IMG/VR virus record: IMGVR_UViG_3300030202_000690
Location: 1 to 38,322 of that record
DNA length: 38,322 nucleotides
From: a virus
Reading direction: 5' to 3' (one strand)
The notes beneath the pieces were generated by a model that made no database searches, was not told where the DNA came from, and was given only the letters and a program-made list of their open reading frames with translations. Within the stretch, counting starts at the first letter, position 1. Every line of letters begins with the position of its first letter. The translations under genes and the position numbers were made by a program. Below are positions 1 through 7,119 of this stretch, in pieces.

Positions 1-219
1 TGTAGAGTGCATTTCTTGATTAGTATAACCTAAATCTTCTGCTATAATTTCAACAATTTTCCAGTAATAATTATTTTGTTGGGCAGAACGAACACCTGTT
101 TCATGAAGTTCAATATAATACTCTCCTGAAAGATTAACAATGGTGTTATCAAACTCTTCTTTATCTAAAAGAGATAACTTACCTTTTTCTATTTTACAGG
201 GGAATCGCAATCTTGACAT
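1..219 (-). CDS. NinB-like recombination protein, N-terminal part (cut by window edge)
   Basis: The first 73 codons of a gene whose full-length 120-aa copy lies at 37283-37645. The reading frame runs off the window at base 1. The segment RSAQQNNYYWKIVNIIAEDLGY of the full copy (here with E for N) resembles the conserved core of the lambda NinB/Orf recombination mediator family (single-strand-binding, recombination-mediator type role). I count 9 amino-acid differences over 73 residues from the right-hand copy, so the two copies come from different strains or diverged duplicates. The start ATG at 217-219 overlaps the end of the 82-aa gene upstream. The family call is by motif only. Confidence 0.6.
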   Translation of the reverse strand, partial: MSRLRFPCKIEKGKLSLLDKEEFDNTIVNLSGEYYIELHETGVRSAQQNNYYWKIVEIIAEDLGYTNQEMHST

Positions 220-437
220 ATTTTTTCATCCCATAATTTCATATCAGGGCTACTCCAAAATTCGCCTTCAAATATATTCCATTTTCGCCTACATTCAGGA
301 CACCAAAATAATGATTCGTCAGCTCTAATTTCATCTGTTTTATGATTTTCTCTATTTCTTTTTTCTATAATAGGGCTATCGAGTGCATCAATAACCCATT
401 GTATAGAATCAAATTTTCTTGTTTTCTGTTTCGGCAA
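189..437 (-). CDS. 82-aa zinc-ribbon-like protein, TTG start
   Basis: Small protein with two Cys pairs, CPEC (about residues 46-49) and CQDC (74-77), typical of a zinc ribbon, separated by an acidic, Trp-rich stretch. No catalytic motif is seen and the function is unknown. The start is TTG, preceded by AGGTGG about 5 nt upstream, and it overlaps the end of the upstream MazG-like gene by 29 nt. The second copy at 37615-37863 keeps the frame and both Cys pairs with 7 residue changes, which supports a real gene. Expression is probably coupled to its neighbours. Confidence 0.7.
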   Translation of the reverse strand: MPKQKTRKFDSIQWVIDALDSPIIEKRNRENHKTDEIRADESLFWCPECRRKWNIFEGEFWSSPDMKLWDEKICQDCDSPVK

Positions 438-729
438 TTATTCCACCTAGTAGCAATAAATAGTTTCGTGCATCCTGTATCCTGCCGATTATAGGTTCTT
501 CTGATATTTGTTTTCCATTAAGTACATAGTTTCTAATAGAGTCCATATGTTTTAATAAATATATTAAAGCAACATGCTCTGCTTTTAACTCCATTCTTTC
601 TCCAATGCTTTTAAAGTTCTTAAACTTGTCTTCATCGGAAACTGTGTACTCCTCCCCCTTAACAAGCATAAGCCTGTTCTCTTCTTTTTGCATAGACTCT
701 GCCCATTTTATAAAGTCTGGTACTTTCAC
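409..729 (-). CDS. MazG/Nmad1-like small phage protein, GTG start
   Basis: A 106-aa all-helical protein. The pattern KGEEY...KFKNFKSIGERM...EHVALIYLLKHMDSI...EEPIIGRIQDARNYLLLL resembles phage proteins related to the MazG-like / DUF1599 (nucleotide-modification-associated) group, implying a nucleotide-pool role. That link is inference. A longer ATG start at 750 is excluded by the other haplotype: at 38155-38176 the same extension carries an in-frame TAA, while the GTG start and its GGAGAG site are kept in both copies. The GTG overlaps the TGA of the 38-aa upstream gene (GTGA), indicating translational coupling. Confidence 0.65.
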   Translation of the reverse strand: MKVPDFIKWAESMQKEENRLMLVKGEEYTVSDEDKFKNFKSIGERMELKAEHVALIYLLKHMDSIRNYVLNGKQISEEPIIGRIQDARNYLLLLGGIIAETENKKI

Positions 730-842
730 TTGTCTCTCCAATATACCCATTTAGATTTATTAGTATCCCACTCACCACTTTCCCACAAATTACTATTGTA
801 GACTACAAGTGCCAATACGAACATTAACATTATTTCTATCAT
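726..842 (-). CDS. 38-aa small membrane peptide
   Basis: A very short gene with a strong AAGGAGAT site 4 nt before its ATG. The peptide starts MIEIMLMFVLALVVY, a hydrophobic N-terminal segment (residues 2-15), then a polar Trp-rich tail ending YWRDK. It is probably a single-pass inner-membrane peptide of unknown role. Its TGA overlaps the GTG of the MazG-like gene. The second copy (38152-38268) differs at three bases by my reading, all synonymous, good evidence that this tiny ORF is translated and under purifying selection. Confidence 0.7.
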   Translation of the reverse strand: MIEIMLMFVLALVVYNSNLWESGEWDTNKSKWVYWRDK

Positions 843-974
843 GTTATCTCCTTTTTTATTTTAATACTTTGCCCCATGAACGCCAATCCATTTGTCAATC
901 TTAACCATAAATTGAATCCAATACCAAGTAGAATCCTTTCTAATAGTTTATTGTTTAAGATTAAGGGGCAATAA

Positions 975-1199
975 TTACTCGCCATATTGTTTAGCCATCT
1001 CATCATCACACTCATCACATACTTCATAGCTACATATTGTGCAAGTTTTTAAATTTTGTATTTCTTCTAATATAGTCTCTACTTTGCTACTAATAGCTTT
1101 TATATTTTTCTTTAAGCCTAATTTAGATAAATCATCTATATCCATCTCTGTATTATTATATATACTATATATCATTGCATTTAATTTACTTAACTTCAT
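975..1199 (-). CDS. 74-aa Cys-rich small protein
   Basis: Small acidic protein with a C-terminal CTICSYEVCDEC cluster (about residues 53-64), a likely metal-binding knuckle, after a predicted helical N-terminus. An AGGAGGAC site lies just upstream of the ATG at 1199. Function not recognised. The 130 bp downstream (843-974) has no gene I can support. Confidence 0.6.
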   Translation of the reverse strand: MKLSKLNAMIYSIYNNTEMDIDDLSKLGLKKNIKAISSKVETILEEIQNLKTCTICSYEVCDECDDEMAKQYGE

Positions 1200-1207
1200 T
1201 TGTCCTC

Positions 1208-1570
1208 CTAAAAATCAAATTCTGTTTGGTTTAATTTAGTTATAATCTCCTCATAATCACTATCTGTAAATTTAATCACTTTATTCTTTCTTTCTTTTAC
1301 TGTTTCGTACCATTGGATGCCACGCTTTTCTATTGCCCATTCAACAAACTCGGCAGGAGTTTTATGGGCAGAGAATTTGGAGGAGAACACATGGCATCCA
1401 ACGCAGAGACAAAAACCATTATCAGTATCCCATCGAACAGACCTAATAGATCTTGAGTAAAAGTGGTGTGCATTAAGAGGCTTAGTCTTATGACAATATT
1501 CACACATTCCATATTCTTTTACCTTGTCTGCCCATGCTTTATCTAACTTCTTTGATAATGATTTTTTCAC
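1208..1570 (-). CDS. NinG/Rap-like HNH recombination nuclease
   Basis: A 120-aa protein with a Cys-coordinated HNH (beta-beta-alpha-metal) fold: CEYC (23-26), AHHFYSRS (34-41) as the first catalytic strand, N51 in DTDNGFCLCVGCH, and C56/C59/H60. This matches the NinG (Rap) group of lambda-type phages, nucleases that act on recombination intermediates. Many NinG proteins are longer. A NinB-like gene lies about 1 kb downstream, as in lambda nin regions. The GTG start directly follows the stop of the SSB-like gene and has no clear Shine-Dalgarno site, so translation probably depends on the upstream gene. Confidence 0.65.
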   Translation of the reverse strand: MKKSLSKKLDKAWADKVKEYGMCEYCHKTKPLNAHHFYSRSIRSVRWDTDNGFCLCVGCHVFSSKFSAHKTPAEFVEWAIEKRGIQWYETVKERKNKVIKFTDSDYEEIITKLNQTEFDF

Positions 1571-1582
1571 AGAGGGGATTAA

Positions 1583-2107
1583 TTAAAACGGCATGTCGCC
1601 ACTAATTACAGGATCTTCAGAATTAGTTAGATGTTTAACTTTTTCTTCAGCTTCCAATATAGAAAGTAGAGATTGCATATTTGTATCTATAGTAACCATG
1701 TCAGTATCACTTAACATAGCACCTTCTTTAACACCAAATAACTCAACAGCCAACTTAAGACACACTTGCTTATGTATGTCGTGAGTCCTATTATCTACAG
1801 ATGTAGATGTAGTTACAGGCGAAACAGCTTTAGGTTGAGTACCCTCTAAAGCTTGAACTGTCCAAGCAGATTTGCCAGGAGCATACTCCTCTTTAGTTAT
1901 ACTAACCTTAGCACCTTGCCCATAAACTGATAACTTTTTATGTAGTGCATCTGTCGCAAAGAAACCTGTCTCTATACCATCTTTTCTTACACCATACAAA
2001 TACCAATTTCCATAGGTATTAGTCCCAGATTTAGGCTCTGGATATAGCAATTCTACTATGTTTGCATCAGTTGGGTTTAATTTAAATGTATCTTTATTTT
2101 GATCCAT
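1583..2107 (-). CDS. SSB-like single-stranded DNA-binding protein
   Basis: A 174-aa protein. The N-terminal half has an OB-fold-like alternation of strands (GNWYLYGVRKDG, GFFATDALHKKL, KVSITKEEY), followed by a linker and a C-terminal tip SGDMPF that strongly resembles the acidic DDDIPF tail SSB proteins use to recruit partners. It would coat single-stranded DNA during phage replication and recombination, alongside the primase-helicase and the Nin-like proteins. Ribosome site AAGGAG is 10 nt before the ATG. Residues KVKHLT near the C-terminus are encoded by one copy of the dispersed 16-bp palindrome (1625-1640). Confidence 0.6.
   Translation of the reverse strand: MDQNKDTFKLNPTDANIVELLYPEPKSGTNTYGNWYLYGVRKDGIETGFFATDALHKKLSVYGQGAKVSITKEEYAPGKSAWTVQALEGTQPKAVSPVTTSTSVDNRTHDIHKQVCLKLAVELFGVKEGAMLSDTDMVTIDTNMQSLLSILEAEEKVKHLTNSEDPVISGDMPF
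1625..1640 (+). repeat. Dispersed 16-bp palindrome, copy 1 (inside SSB-like gene)
   Basis: AGTTAGATGTTTAACT followed by TTTTT on the plus strand. Identical core to copies 2 and 6. It lies within the SSB-like coding sequence and encodes KVKHLT on the minus strand. The half-sites AGTTA/TAACT are inverted, as for a dimeric DNA-binding protein; the binding role is inferred. Confidence 0.7.
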
Positions 2108-2363
2108 TATCTTGATTCTCCTTTGTTTTTATTATGGTTTTTATTGATTCTGTTAAATCTTTTGACTCTATAGTATTTCTGCCATCTCTTAGTTCTACAC
2201 TAGCACACTCAAGGTAAGGATATCTTGATTCAAAGGTATAAAGATACTGCTGTATGCCTTCAATTAAATCCTCTAAGGTTATCCTATAGATTGTTCTTTC
2301 TCCTTGAGTAAGTTCGTTAATACCATCCCAAGATATAGTCGCAATATACACATCACTCTTCAT
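2094..2363 (-). CDS. 89-aa protein of unknown function
   Basis: Starts MKSDVYIATISWDG and contains an acidic helical middle (LEDLIEGIQQYL). No family recognised. I chose the ATG at 2363 because AAAGG lies 9 nt upstream; a TTG three codons earlier has no spaced site. The start overlaps the end of the 45-aa upstream gene, and its end overlaps the SSB-like gene by 14 nt, so it belongs to the same tightly packed replication operon. Confidence 0.6.
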   Translation of the reverse strand: MKSDVYIATISWDGINELTQGERTIYRITLEDLIEGIQQYLYTFESRYPYLECASVELRDGRNTIESKDLTESIKTIIKTKENQDNGSK

Positions 2364-2490
2364 GCTCTGCAACCTTTCTTAAAGTGCATGAGTGCCTTTC
2401 TAACAATTTAAATAACTGATTTCTAACAAATGTTATCTCTTCAGTATTTGCATCATCAGGGAACTCTACTCTTATTGTCTCTCTTTTCAT
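2353..2490 (-). CDS. 45-aa small protein
   Basis: Short ORF starting MKRETIRVEFPDDANTEE with a GGAG site 11 nt before the ATG. Charged, with a leucine-bearing helical segment (FKLLERHSCTLRKV), perhaps a small regulator or adaptor; no family recognised. It overlaps the next start by 11 nt, consistent with coupled translation. Confidence 0.5.
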   Translation of the reverse strand: MKRETIRVEFPDDANTEEITFVRNQLFKLLERHSCTLRKVAEHEE

Positions 2491-2520
2491 GTTATAAGTT
2501 ACTCCTTTTGTTTATATAAA

Positions 2521-3285
2521 TCAACCTTTTATTAACTCTCCCCATAAGGAAGTTTTACCATCTACAATTTGAACTAGATGAACTGTGAAAAATCCAGAGT
2601 GGTAAAAATCAACTATAGCAAAAGCATGTTGCCAATTATGTGACCTATTACCAAGCCACTCATTAGCCTCTGCACTCATATCTTTTAGACATCCAATAGA
2701 CCATGCAGACTTAACACCATCAATATGAGTAACGCTAGATTGTTGTATATCGTGATGATGACCATACATAACATTACCACCCATTCTCAGTAAGTGATTT
2801 CTAGTATGTTGAATACCTGCATAATGATGTCCATGATAAAAATTTAACTTACCAATCTTTAACATCTTACCTAACCTATGGTATTTATAACCACGCTCTT
2901 TTAATCGTAAAGCATTAGGTACTTTATAATCCTTAGCTAGATAGGGATTTTCTTCTACAAATCTATTAAGCCAATCTTCATGGTTGCCTTCAATAAAATG
3001 TCTTATCTTAACATTAGCCTTATCTAGTGATTCATCTATTATATCCATACCTTTATTTACTTGAGCTATCTCTTCATCAACAAATGGTATCTGATATTCT
3101 AGTGGTGGTCTTTTCTTTTTTTTCCATTGCCAATGACTTACGGATTGCCATTCTCCTGTGTCGCCTAAGTCTATATAACCATCAGGTTTTATAATCTCTA
3201 TAGCCTGACAAACCACACTAATAGCCTTCATATCAGCCATAGGAAAATGTTTATCAGGAGTTACAATATATCTTTTTACTTTCAT
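2521..3285 (-). CDS. Calcineurin-like metallophosphoesterase
   Basis: A 254-aa enzyme with the dinuclear metallophosphoesterase motifs in order: DKH (D11, H13), GD (G41-D42), GNHED (100-104), HGHH (151-154) and GHHH (175-178). Such phage enzymes hydrolyse phosphodiesters or phosphomonoesters of nucleotides or nucleic acid ends; the exact substrate cannot be read. The start at 3285 is preferred over one 7 codons upstream because GGAG lies 5 nt before it. The ATG overlaps the TGA of the 75-aa upstream gene. It sits next to the primase-helicase, so a DNA-metabolism role is likely. Confidence 0.85.
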   Translation of the reverse strand: MKVKRYIVTPDKHFPMADMKAISVVCQAIEIIKPDGYIDLGDTGEWQSVSHWQWKKKKRPPLEYQIPFVDEEIAQVNKGMDIIDESLDKANVKIRHFIEGNHEDWLNRFVEENPYLAKDYKVPNALRLKERGYKYHRLGKMLKIGKLNFYHGHHYAGIQHTRNHLLRMGGNVMYGHHHDIQQSSVTHIDGVKSAWSIGCLKDMSAEANEWLGNRSHNWQHAFAIVDFYHSGFFTVHLVQIVDGKTSLWGELIKG

Positions 3286-3509
3286 ATTAACTCCGAGTTT
3301 ATCCACTTAATCAATGCTTTATTCCATTGATCATAGGTGGCTTTATTATTATTATATTTAACCCATATAGAGTCAAATTCTTCATGTAATCTTTTTCTCA
3401 TATGTCTAAGATGTCTATCCTTACTTTGATTTCTAAACTTATCATTTGTTATAGATTCTAGCTTATCCAAAAAGATTTTCTTTAAATCGTTCTTCTTCAA
3501 AATACTCAT
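3282..3509 (-). CDS. 75-aa basic helical protein
   Basis: Starts MSILKKNDLKK, is rich in Lys/Arg and His (KDRHLRHMRKRLHEEF) and predicted all-helical. It overlaps the 3' end of the primase-helicase gene by 47 nt and ends in an ATGA overlap with the phosphoesterase. GGGAAG lies 4 nt before the chosen ATG; another ATG four codons earlier lacks a site. Function unknown; nucleic-acid contact is possible from charge only. Confidence 0.55.
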   Translation of the reverse strand: MSILKKNDLKKIFLDKLESITNDKFRNQSKDRHLRHMRKRLHEEFDSIWVKYNNNKATYDQWNKALIKWINSELI

Positions 3510-5145
3510 AATACTTCCCATTAGTCAAGTTATATTTTAGCTTTGCAGGATTCCCTTGATTTGGTTTTCCGTTCTTATACTGAAACCTTATTTTATGCAC
3601 ATGTACACCTGCATAATCATCCTCATCTGATTTATGTCTATGGATAGTTATTGCATTATCACACTTATTAAACCAATTAGCTGAACCACTTATATCGTAA
3701 GGTGTAGGAACTAAAGGTTTTCTATCAATACCATTCTCCATTTTTTTGGGATGAGCAACTAACCAAACATGAATCTCATTTACTTTTGCAAAGGCACTTA
3801 ACTGAGCCAACACTCTTGAAACATATAAAGTCTCATTCTCTCCATCTCCAAACTTATGTTCTAAAGTATTCCACGGATCAATAATAAGACCATTTAAACC
3901 AAATCTATAATTAAGTATTTTAGCTTGTTCCATAATAGACTCAATAGTAACTGAATCTTCTTGTGTACCTATAAACTTAATGTGGTCATTTAATATTAAC
4001 ATAGAATCTCTTGCTGTCTTTTCATCTAATTTATTATCCCCCCAAAATGGTCTACCTGCAAATTTGCCTACCAGTTTTAATAAATGATGCTCAACTGGAA
4101 AATTTTCTGCTGAGAATATACCAAACTTCCAACCATAAGACTGAACCATATTAATCATCAAAGCATCCATCCATTCTGACTTCCCCATATTTGGTACACC
4201 TGTCACAACTGTGACTTCAGATGGACTGATTAAATAATGAGGATCAACTGCACTCCACCCTGTAGATAAACCCTTATGTTGAGGCTTTAATAATAAATCA
4301 ATAGCATCATCTTCAATATCTTGAACCATCACAACCCCATCGATTGGGTAGGGGTGTGAGTTACTTACAATGTTCTGAACTTCATCTTCTCCATGCTTTA
4401 TAAGTACATCATTCATATCTTTACATCCATCAGGATATACTACTCTATAGCATTTTTCCCTACCTATTCGCCTAGATAATTCATCTCTTAGGTGTTTACC
4501 TGCCCCATCAGAATCTGTGCATAATATGATAGTCTCAGCATTCATTAAATGTTCTTCTGCTGATAATAAAAAACTAAACTTTCTATCTGATGGCTTACTA
4601 TTAGGTTGTGTTGCTCCATCAGGCACAGATACAACATTCATAAATCCAGACTGAACTAAAGCAAGAGCATCCATTTCGCCTTCTGTTATTATAATAGTCT
4701 CCATACCTTTCATAGAATCAAATCTATAAAAACATTTCTCTGCATTTTTAGTTTGTCTAAATTTCTTATCTGCTGTTCTTGATTTTATATTAACCACTTC
4801 CCCATCTTTATAAAAAGGAAATTGTATCCACCTATTATCGTAACCTATTTTCTCTGCATCAACAACTGCTCTAGTAATGCACCTCTCTTCAAACCATTTA
4901 TAAACTTCTTCAGGTAATTCTGTTTTTGGAGGGTTAGGTTTTTCTATAGGAATAGTTAGATGTTTAACTTTTTTCTTTAGTGATCCTTTCCAACCACAAT
5001 GATGACAATGCCATATTCCCTCATCAACATTAACAGACAAACATTGGTCTGACTTATTCTTTCTAGTATGTGAACACTTAGGACATGTAGTTTTTTCTTG
5101 TCTAGATGTCCCCCTAATAAATATACCATGCTCCTCAAATGTCAT
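3463..5145 (-). CDS. T7 gp4-like DNA primase-helicase
   Basis: A 560-aa fusion with an N-terminal zinc-binding domain (C21, C24, C47, C50), a TOPRIM primase core (E155-G-E157 and D211-x-D213 in CTDSDGAGK), and a C-terminal RecA/DnaB-type helicase with Walker A GVPNMGKS (316-323), a Walker B-like strand (LNGLIIDPWN) and a VAHP switch motif. It would unwind DNA and synthesise primers at the fork. No phage DNA polymerase is present, so the host replicase probably extends the primers. It has an AGGAGG ribosome site and a 4-nt ATGA overlap with the initiator gene upstream. KVKHLT (59-64) is encoded by palindrome copy 2. Confidence 0.95.
   Translation of the reverse strand: MTFEEHGIFIRGTSRQEKTTCPKCSHTRKNKSDQCLSVNVDEGIWHCHHCGWKGSLKKKVKHLTIPIEKPNPPKTELPEEVYKWFEERCITRAVVDAEKIGYDNRWIQFPFYKDGEVVNIKSRTADKKFRQTKNAEKCFYRFDSMKGMETIIITEGEMDALALVQSGFMNVVSVPDGATQPNSKPSDRKFSFLLSAEEHLMNAETIILCTDSDGAGKHLRDELSRRIGREKCYRVVYPDGCKDMNDVLIKHGEDEVQNIVSNSHPYPIDGVVMVQDIEDDAIDLLLKPQHKGLSTGWSAVDPHYLISPSEVTVVTGVPNMGKSEWMDALMINMVQSYGWKFGIFSAENFPVEHHLLKLVGKFAGRPFWGDNKLDEKTARDSMLILNDHIKFIGTQEDSVTIESIMEQAKILNYRFGLNGLIIDPWNTLEHKFGDGENETLYVSRVLAQLSAFAKVNEIHVWLVAHPKKMENGIDRKPLVPTPYDISGSANWFNKCDNAITIHRHKSDEDDYAGVHVHKIRFQYKNGKPNQGNPAKLKYNLTNGKYYEYFEEERFKENLFG
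4954..4969 (+). repeat. Dispersed 16-bp palindrome, copy 2 (inside primase-helicase)
   Basis: AGTTAGATGTTTAACT followed by TTTTTTC on the plus strand. It is identical over 16 bp to copies 1 and 6, and lies in the linker between the zinc domain and TOPRIM, where it encodes KVKHLT. Confidence 0.7.
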
Positions 5146-5927
5146 ACTTTTCCTCCTCTAGTATTGTATGCTGTTAATATATTATGAAATTTAATATTGC
5201 CATTATTTGACTTATGTCTTAATGTATGTAATGATGTTACTTGAGAGTGCCAAAACTTATCTCCTAATGTATAATCTAAAACATCACAAACAACATTATA
5301 ATTAACCTTATCTAATTTAATTAAATCGTATAATGTATTGATTGATTTATTAAGTAAATCTGTTTCATCCTTACCTTCAAATAAATGAGGAAATCTTTTT
5401 TTCTGCTTATGTAAAAAATTAGATGCCACATTTCTCAATGCAATTAATTGTTCAGCATTTATGTTTTTATTTATAGGGGTAATGGGTTTATTGCCATCGG
5501 TATATATTTTACTTATATTATTATTACTTAATAATGTTTGGGTATTCTGAATATAGGTAAGGGCATCATCTCCTCTTAAGGTATCACTAACCCCTAGATT
5601 ATTTTGCATATAGGGGTTATCACTATTTTGATTAACCCATAGGAAATTCTGCATAGGGGTAATACATCTTTTTATAAACTTCTCTGTACCCTTTTCTAAT
5701 ATAGTTTGTACATATACAAAACCATAATTTCTTAGTTCTGCAATACTTCTAGATGCTGTATCCTTAGAAATATTTAAGACCTTACTAAAATAAATATTCC
5801 TTTTTATACATGTACCATCATCTTCTAAACAAGCTATAATTTCAGCATATATTAATTTAGAATTTGCTTTTAATTTCTGATGATGTAATATTGTTTTTGG
5901 TATAATACCATAGAATGCACTTTTCAT
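5142..5927 (-). CDS. Replication initiator with winged-helix N-terminus
   Basis: A 261-aa protein. Residues 1-95 look like a phage winged-helix module (KANSKLIYAEIIACLEDDG, then DTASRSIAELRNYGFV as recognition helix). The middle is low in structure, and a C-terminal helical domain ends KFHNILTAY, like DnaD/O-type replication proteins that load helicase. Placed directly upstream of the primase-helicase with a 4-nt overlap, it is the likely origin-binding initiator. Its linker-coding region carries the repeated TAGGGGTNA elements (5473-5663), as lambda O carries its own origin. AAGGAGG site before the ATG. Initiator role is inferred from fold pattern and context. Confidence 0.7.
   Translation of the reverse strand: MKSAFYGIIPKTILHHQKLKANSKLIYAEIIACLEDDGTCIKRNIYFSKVLNISKDTASRSIAELRNYGFVYVQTILEKGTEKFIKRCITPMQNFLWVNQNSDNPYMQNNLGVSDTLRGDDALTYIQNTQTLLSNNNISKIYTDGNKPITPINKNINAEQLIALRNVASNFLHKQKKRFPHLFEGKDETDLLNKSINTLYDLIKLDKVNYNVVCDVLDYTLGDKFWHSQVTSLHTLRHKSNNGNIKFHNILTAYNTRGGKV
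5473..5663. other. Candidate replication origin: iteron-like repeats inside initiator gene
   Basis: Repeated element ATAGGGGT(A/T)AT on the plus strand at 5473-5483, 5610-5620 and 5653-5663, with an inverted copy TAACCCCTA at 5588-5596. Degenerate relatives lie at 5551-5563 and 5633-5640. The 5588-5596 and 5611-5619 copies face each other as an inverted pair. The interval 5500-5550 is very A+T-rich, like an unwinding element. Position inside the middle of the initiator gene matches lambdoid origins. No binding data; origin function is inferred. Confidence 0.5.
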
Positions 5928-5937
5928 TTTTCCTCCT

Positions 5938-6150
5938 TTAGAAACCTGCTGTTTTTCTTACTATATTATCATAATATTTACACTTTTCTCCATTAGCGAT
6001 CTTACAGGGTTTATTATAATATTCTGAATCTACAACTTGATTTAGATTCTTATCTATCATTATACCACTGCATTTATAACCTGTGTCATAATTTGCACAA
6101 TGATTTTTTACGGATGTTTTTAGGGTGTTTTTTTCTCTGTTCATCCTCAT
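5938..6150 (-). CDS. 70-aa Cys-containing phage protein
   Basis: Four cysteines in the pattern CANYDTGYKCSG...KPCKIANGEKCKYYD, resembling a small conserved protein type found in many phages with one structural zinc site. Function unknown. AAGGAG lies 10 nt before the ATG at 6150. It is the first gene upstream of the initiator in the operon. Confidence 0.6.
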   Translation of the reverse strand: MRMNREKNTLKTSVKNHCANYDTGYKCSGIMIDKNLNQVVDSEYYNKPCKIANGEKCKYYDNIVRKTAGF

Positions 6151-6170
6151 TATCTTTGTTCTCCTTATTC

Positions 6171-6461
6171 TTAGGAACTATGTTTTTTATAAATGGATAT
6201 GGCATTTTTACTCCAATGTTTTATAGGTACAACTAACTTCTTTTCTCCACCTAGATTTTTATAAAAACCATTAGAAAGAGCCTCTTCCGTATCTATATCG
6301 TAGACATACTGCCTTGTAATATAACGAATAGAGTGGTATTTTGCAAGTGGAAATTTTTCTACATTAATTGTCCAACTTCCACCAGACATCCTAAGTTTGC
6401 TAGATTCCTTTTCATATTTAGTTAAAACATAATTTTTAATATAAACTCTAGGCATTTTCAT
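6171..6461 (-). CDS. 96-aa protein of unknown function
   Basis: Basic protein starting MKMPRVYIKNYVL with beta-rich character; no family recognised. GAGGAGAT precedes the ATG by 8 nt. It is part of the closely spaced early minus-strand operon. Confidence 0.6.
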   Translation of the reverse strand: MKMPRVYIKNYVLTKYEKESSKLRMSGGSWTINVEKFPLAKYHSIRYITRQYVYDIDTEEALSNGFYKNLGGEKKLVVPIKHWSKNAISIYKKHSS

Positions 6462-6462
6462 A

Positions 6463-6615
6463 TTATTTAATCTCCTCTAATAATTGGTCAGTTATTATTT
6501 TCATTGCTCTTATCCCACCATAATACTCAGACTTTGTATGACTATCATTTACCCATTCATCATCATTCTGAATATCTTTTATAATATTTATTAATCTTTC
6601 TAAACTAATTTTCAT
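6463..6615 (-). CDS. 50-aa small protein
   Basis: Short helical, acidic protein (MKISLERLINIIKDIQND...QLLEEIK). AAGGAGAT lies 4 nt before the ATG, and the GAGGAG site of the next gene lies inside its last codons. Found by reading the gap between longer genes; no family recognised. Confidence 0.55.
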   Translation of the reverse strand: MKISLERLINIIKDIQNDDEWVNDSHTKSEYYGGIRAMKIITDQLLEEIK

Positions 6616-6616
6616 A

Positions 6617-6772
6617 TTATCTCCTTTTGAATTGTTTAATTGATATATCTATTGTTGAATCATCCATATTATCAATAAAATGAAACATAAATCGATACAA
6701 ATTTCTACGATCTGAATGTGCAAGTCCTATTATAACTTGCTGTAATTCAGCTAATATTTTACTCTTTGTCAT
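6617..6772 (-). CDS. 51-aa small protein
   Basis: Starts MTKSKILAELQQVI; helical, ending QFKRR. A GGAGG site lies 10 nt before the ATG. The stop codon sits inside the ribosome site of the following gene. Function not recognised. Confidence 0.5.
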   Translation of the reverse strand: MTKSKILAELQQVIIGLAHSDRRNLYRFMFHFIDNMDDSTIDISIKQFKRR

Positions 6773-6932
6773 CTTTTAATACCTCCCTTGCTATTTTTCT
6801 TAAATAAATTGGATTCCCTTGCTCTGAGCAATTAGCTATCTCAAAAAGTGCTTTTTGATATTTTAGAATCTTTTTTAGATATATAGCTCTTACTCTAACA
6901 TTTTCATCTATATTTTTCTTATTATGTTTCAT
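6759..6932 (-). CDS. 57-aa small basic protein
   Basis: Starts MKHNKKNIDENVRVRAIYLKK; helical with one Cys. The ATG at 6932 has a GGAGATA site upstream and the 3' end overlaps the next start by 14 nt. No family recognised. Confidence 0.5.
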   Translation of the reverse strand: MKHNKKNIDENVRVRAIYLKKILKYQKALFEIANCSEQGNPIYLRKIAREVLKDDKE

Positions 6933-6947
6933 ATCGCTTATATCTCC

Positions 6948-7118
6948 TTATCTATTTTCCCAAGTTTGCTTACCATTACAAGTTATAACAACATCTACAT
7001 CTTGTTGAGTCTTTCTTCTTAATTGACAACAAATTTCATCCCCTATAGCATCAAAGTCAATTATTGCATTATCTTCATCATCCATATAATAATATATTGG
7101 TACTTTTACTTTACTCAT
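6948..7118 (-). CDS. 56-aa small protein
   Basis: Starts MSKVKVPIYYYMDDEDN and has a CC pair in the middle; an acidic N-terminal half and a basic C-terminal half. A strong GGAGGTG site precedes the ATG at 7118. No family recognised. Confidence 0.55.
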   Translation of the reverse strand: MSKVKVPIYYYMDDEDNAIIDFDAIGDEICCQLRRKTQQDVDVVITCNGKQTWENR

Positions 7119-7119
7119 T

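Noticed and set aside
839-1027. 62-aa minus ORF between the 38-aa and 74-aa genes, and a 16-codon ORF ending near 855
   Set aside because: The first has no ribosome site and overlaps the start of a better-supported gene; the second lacks a credible start codon and signal.
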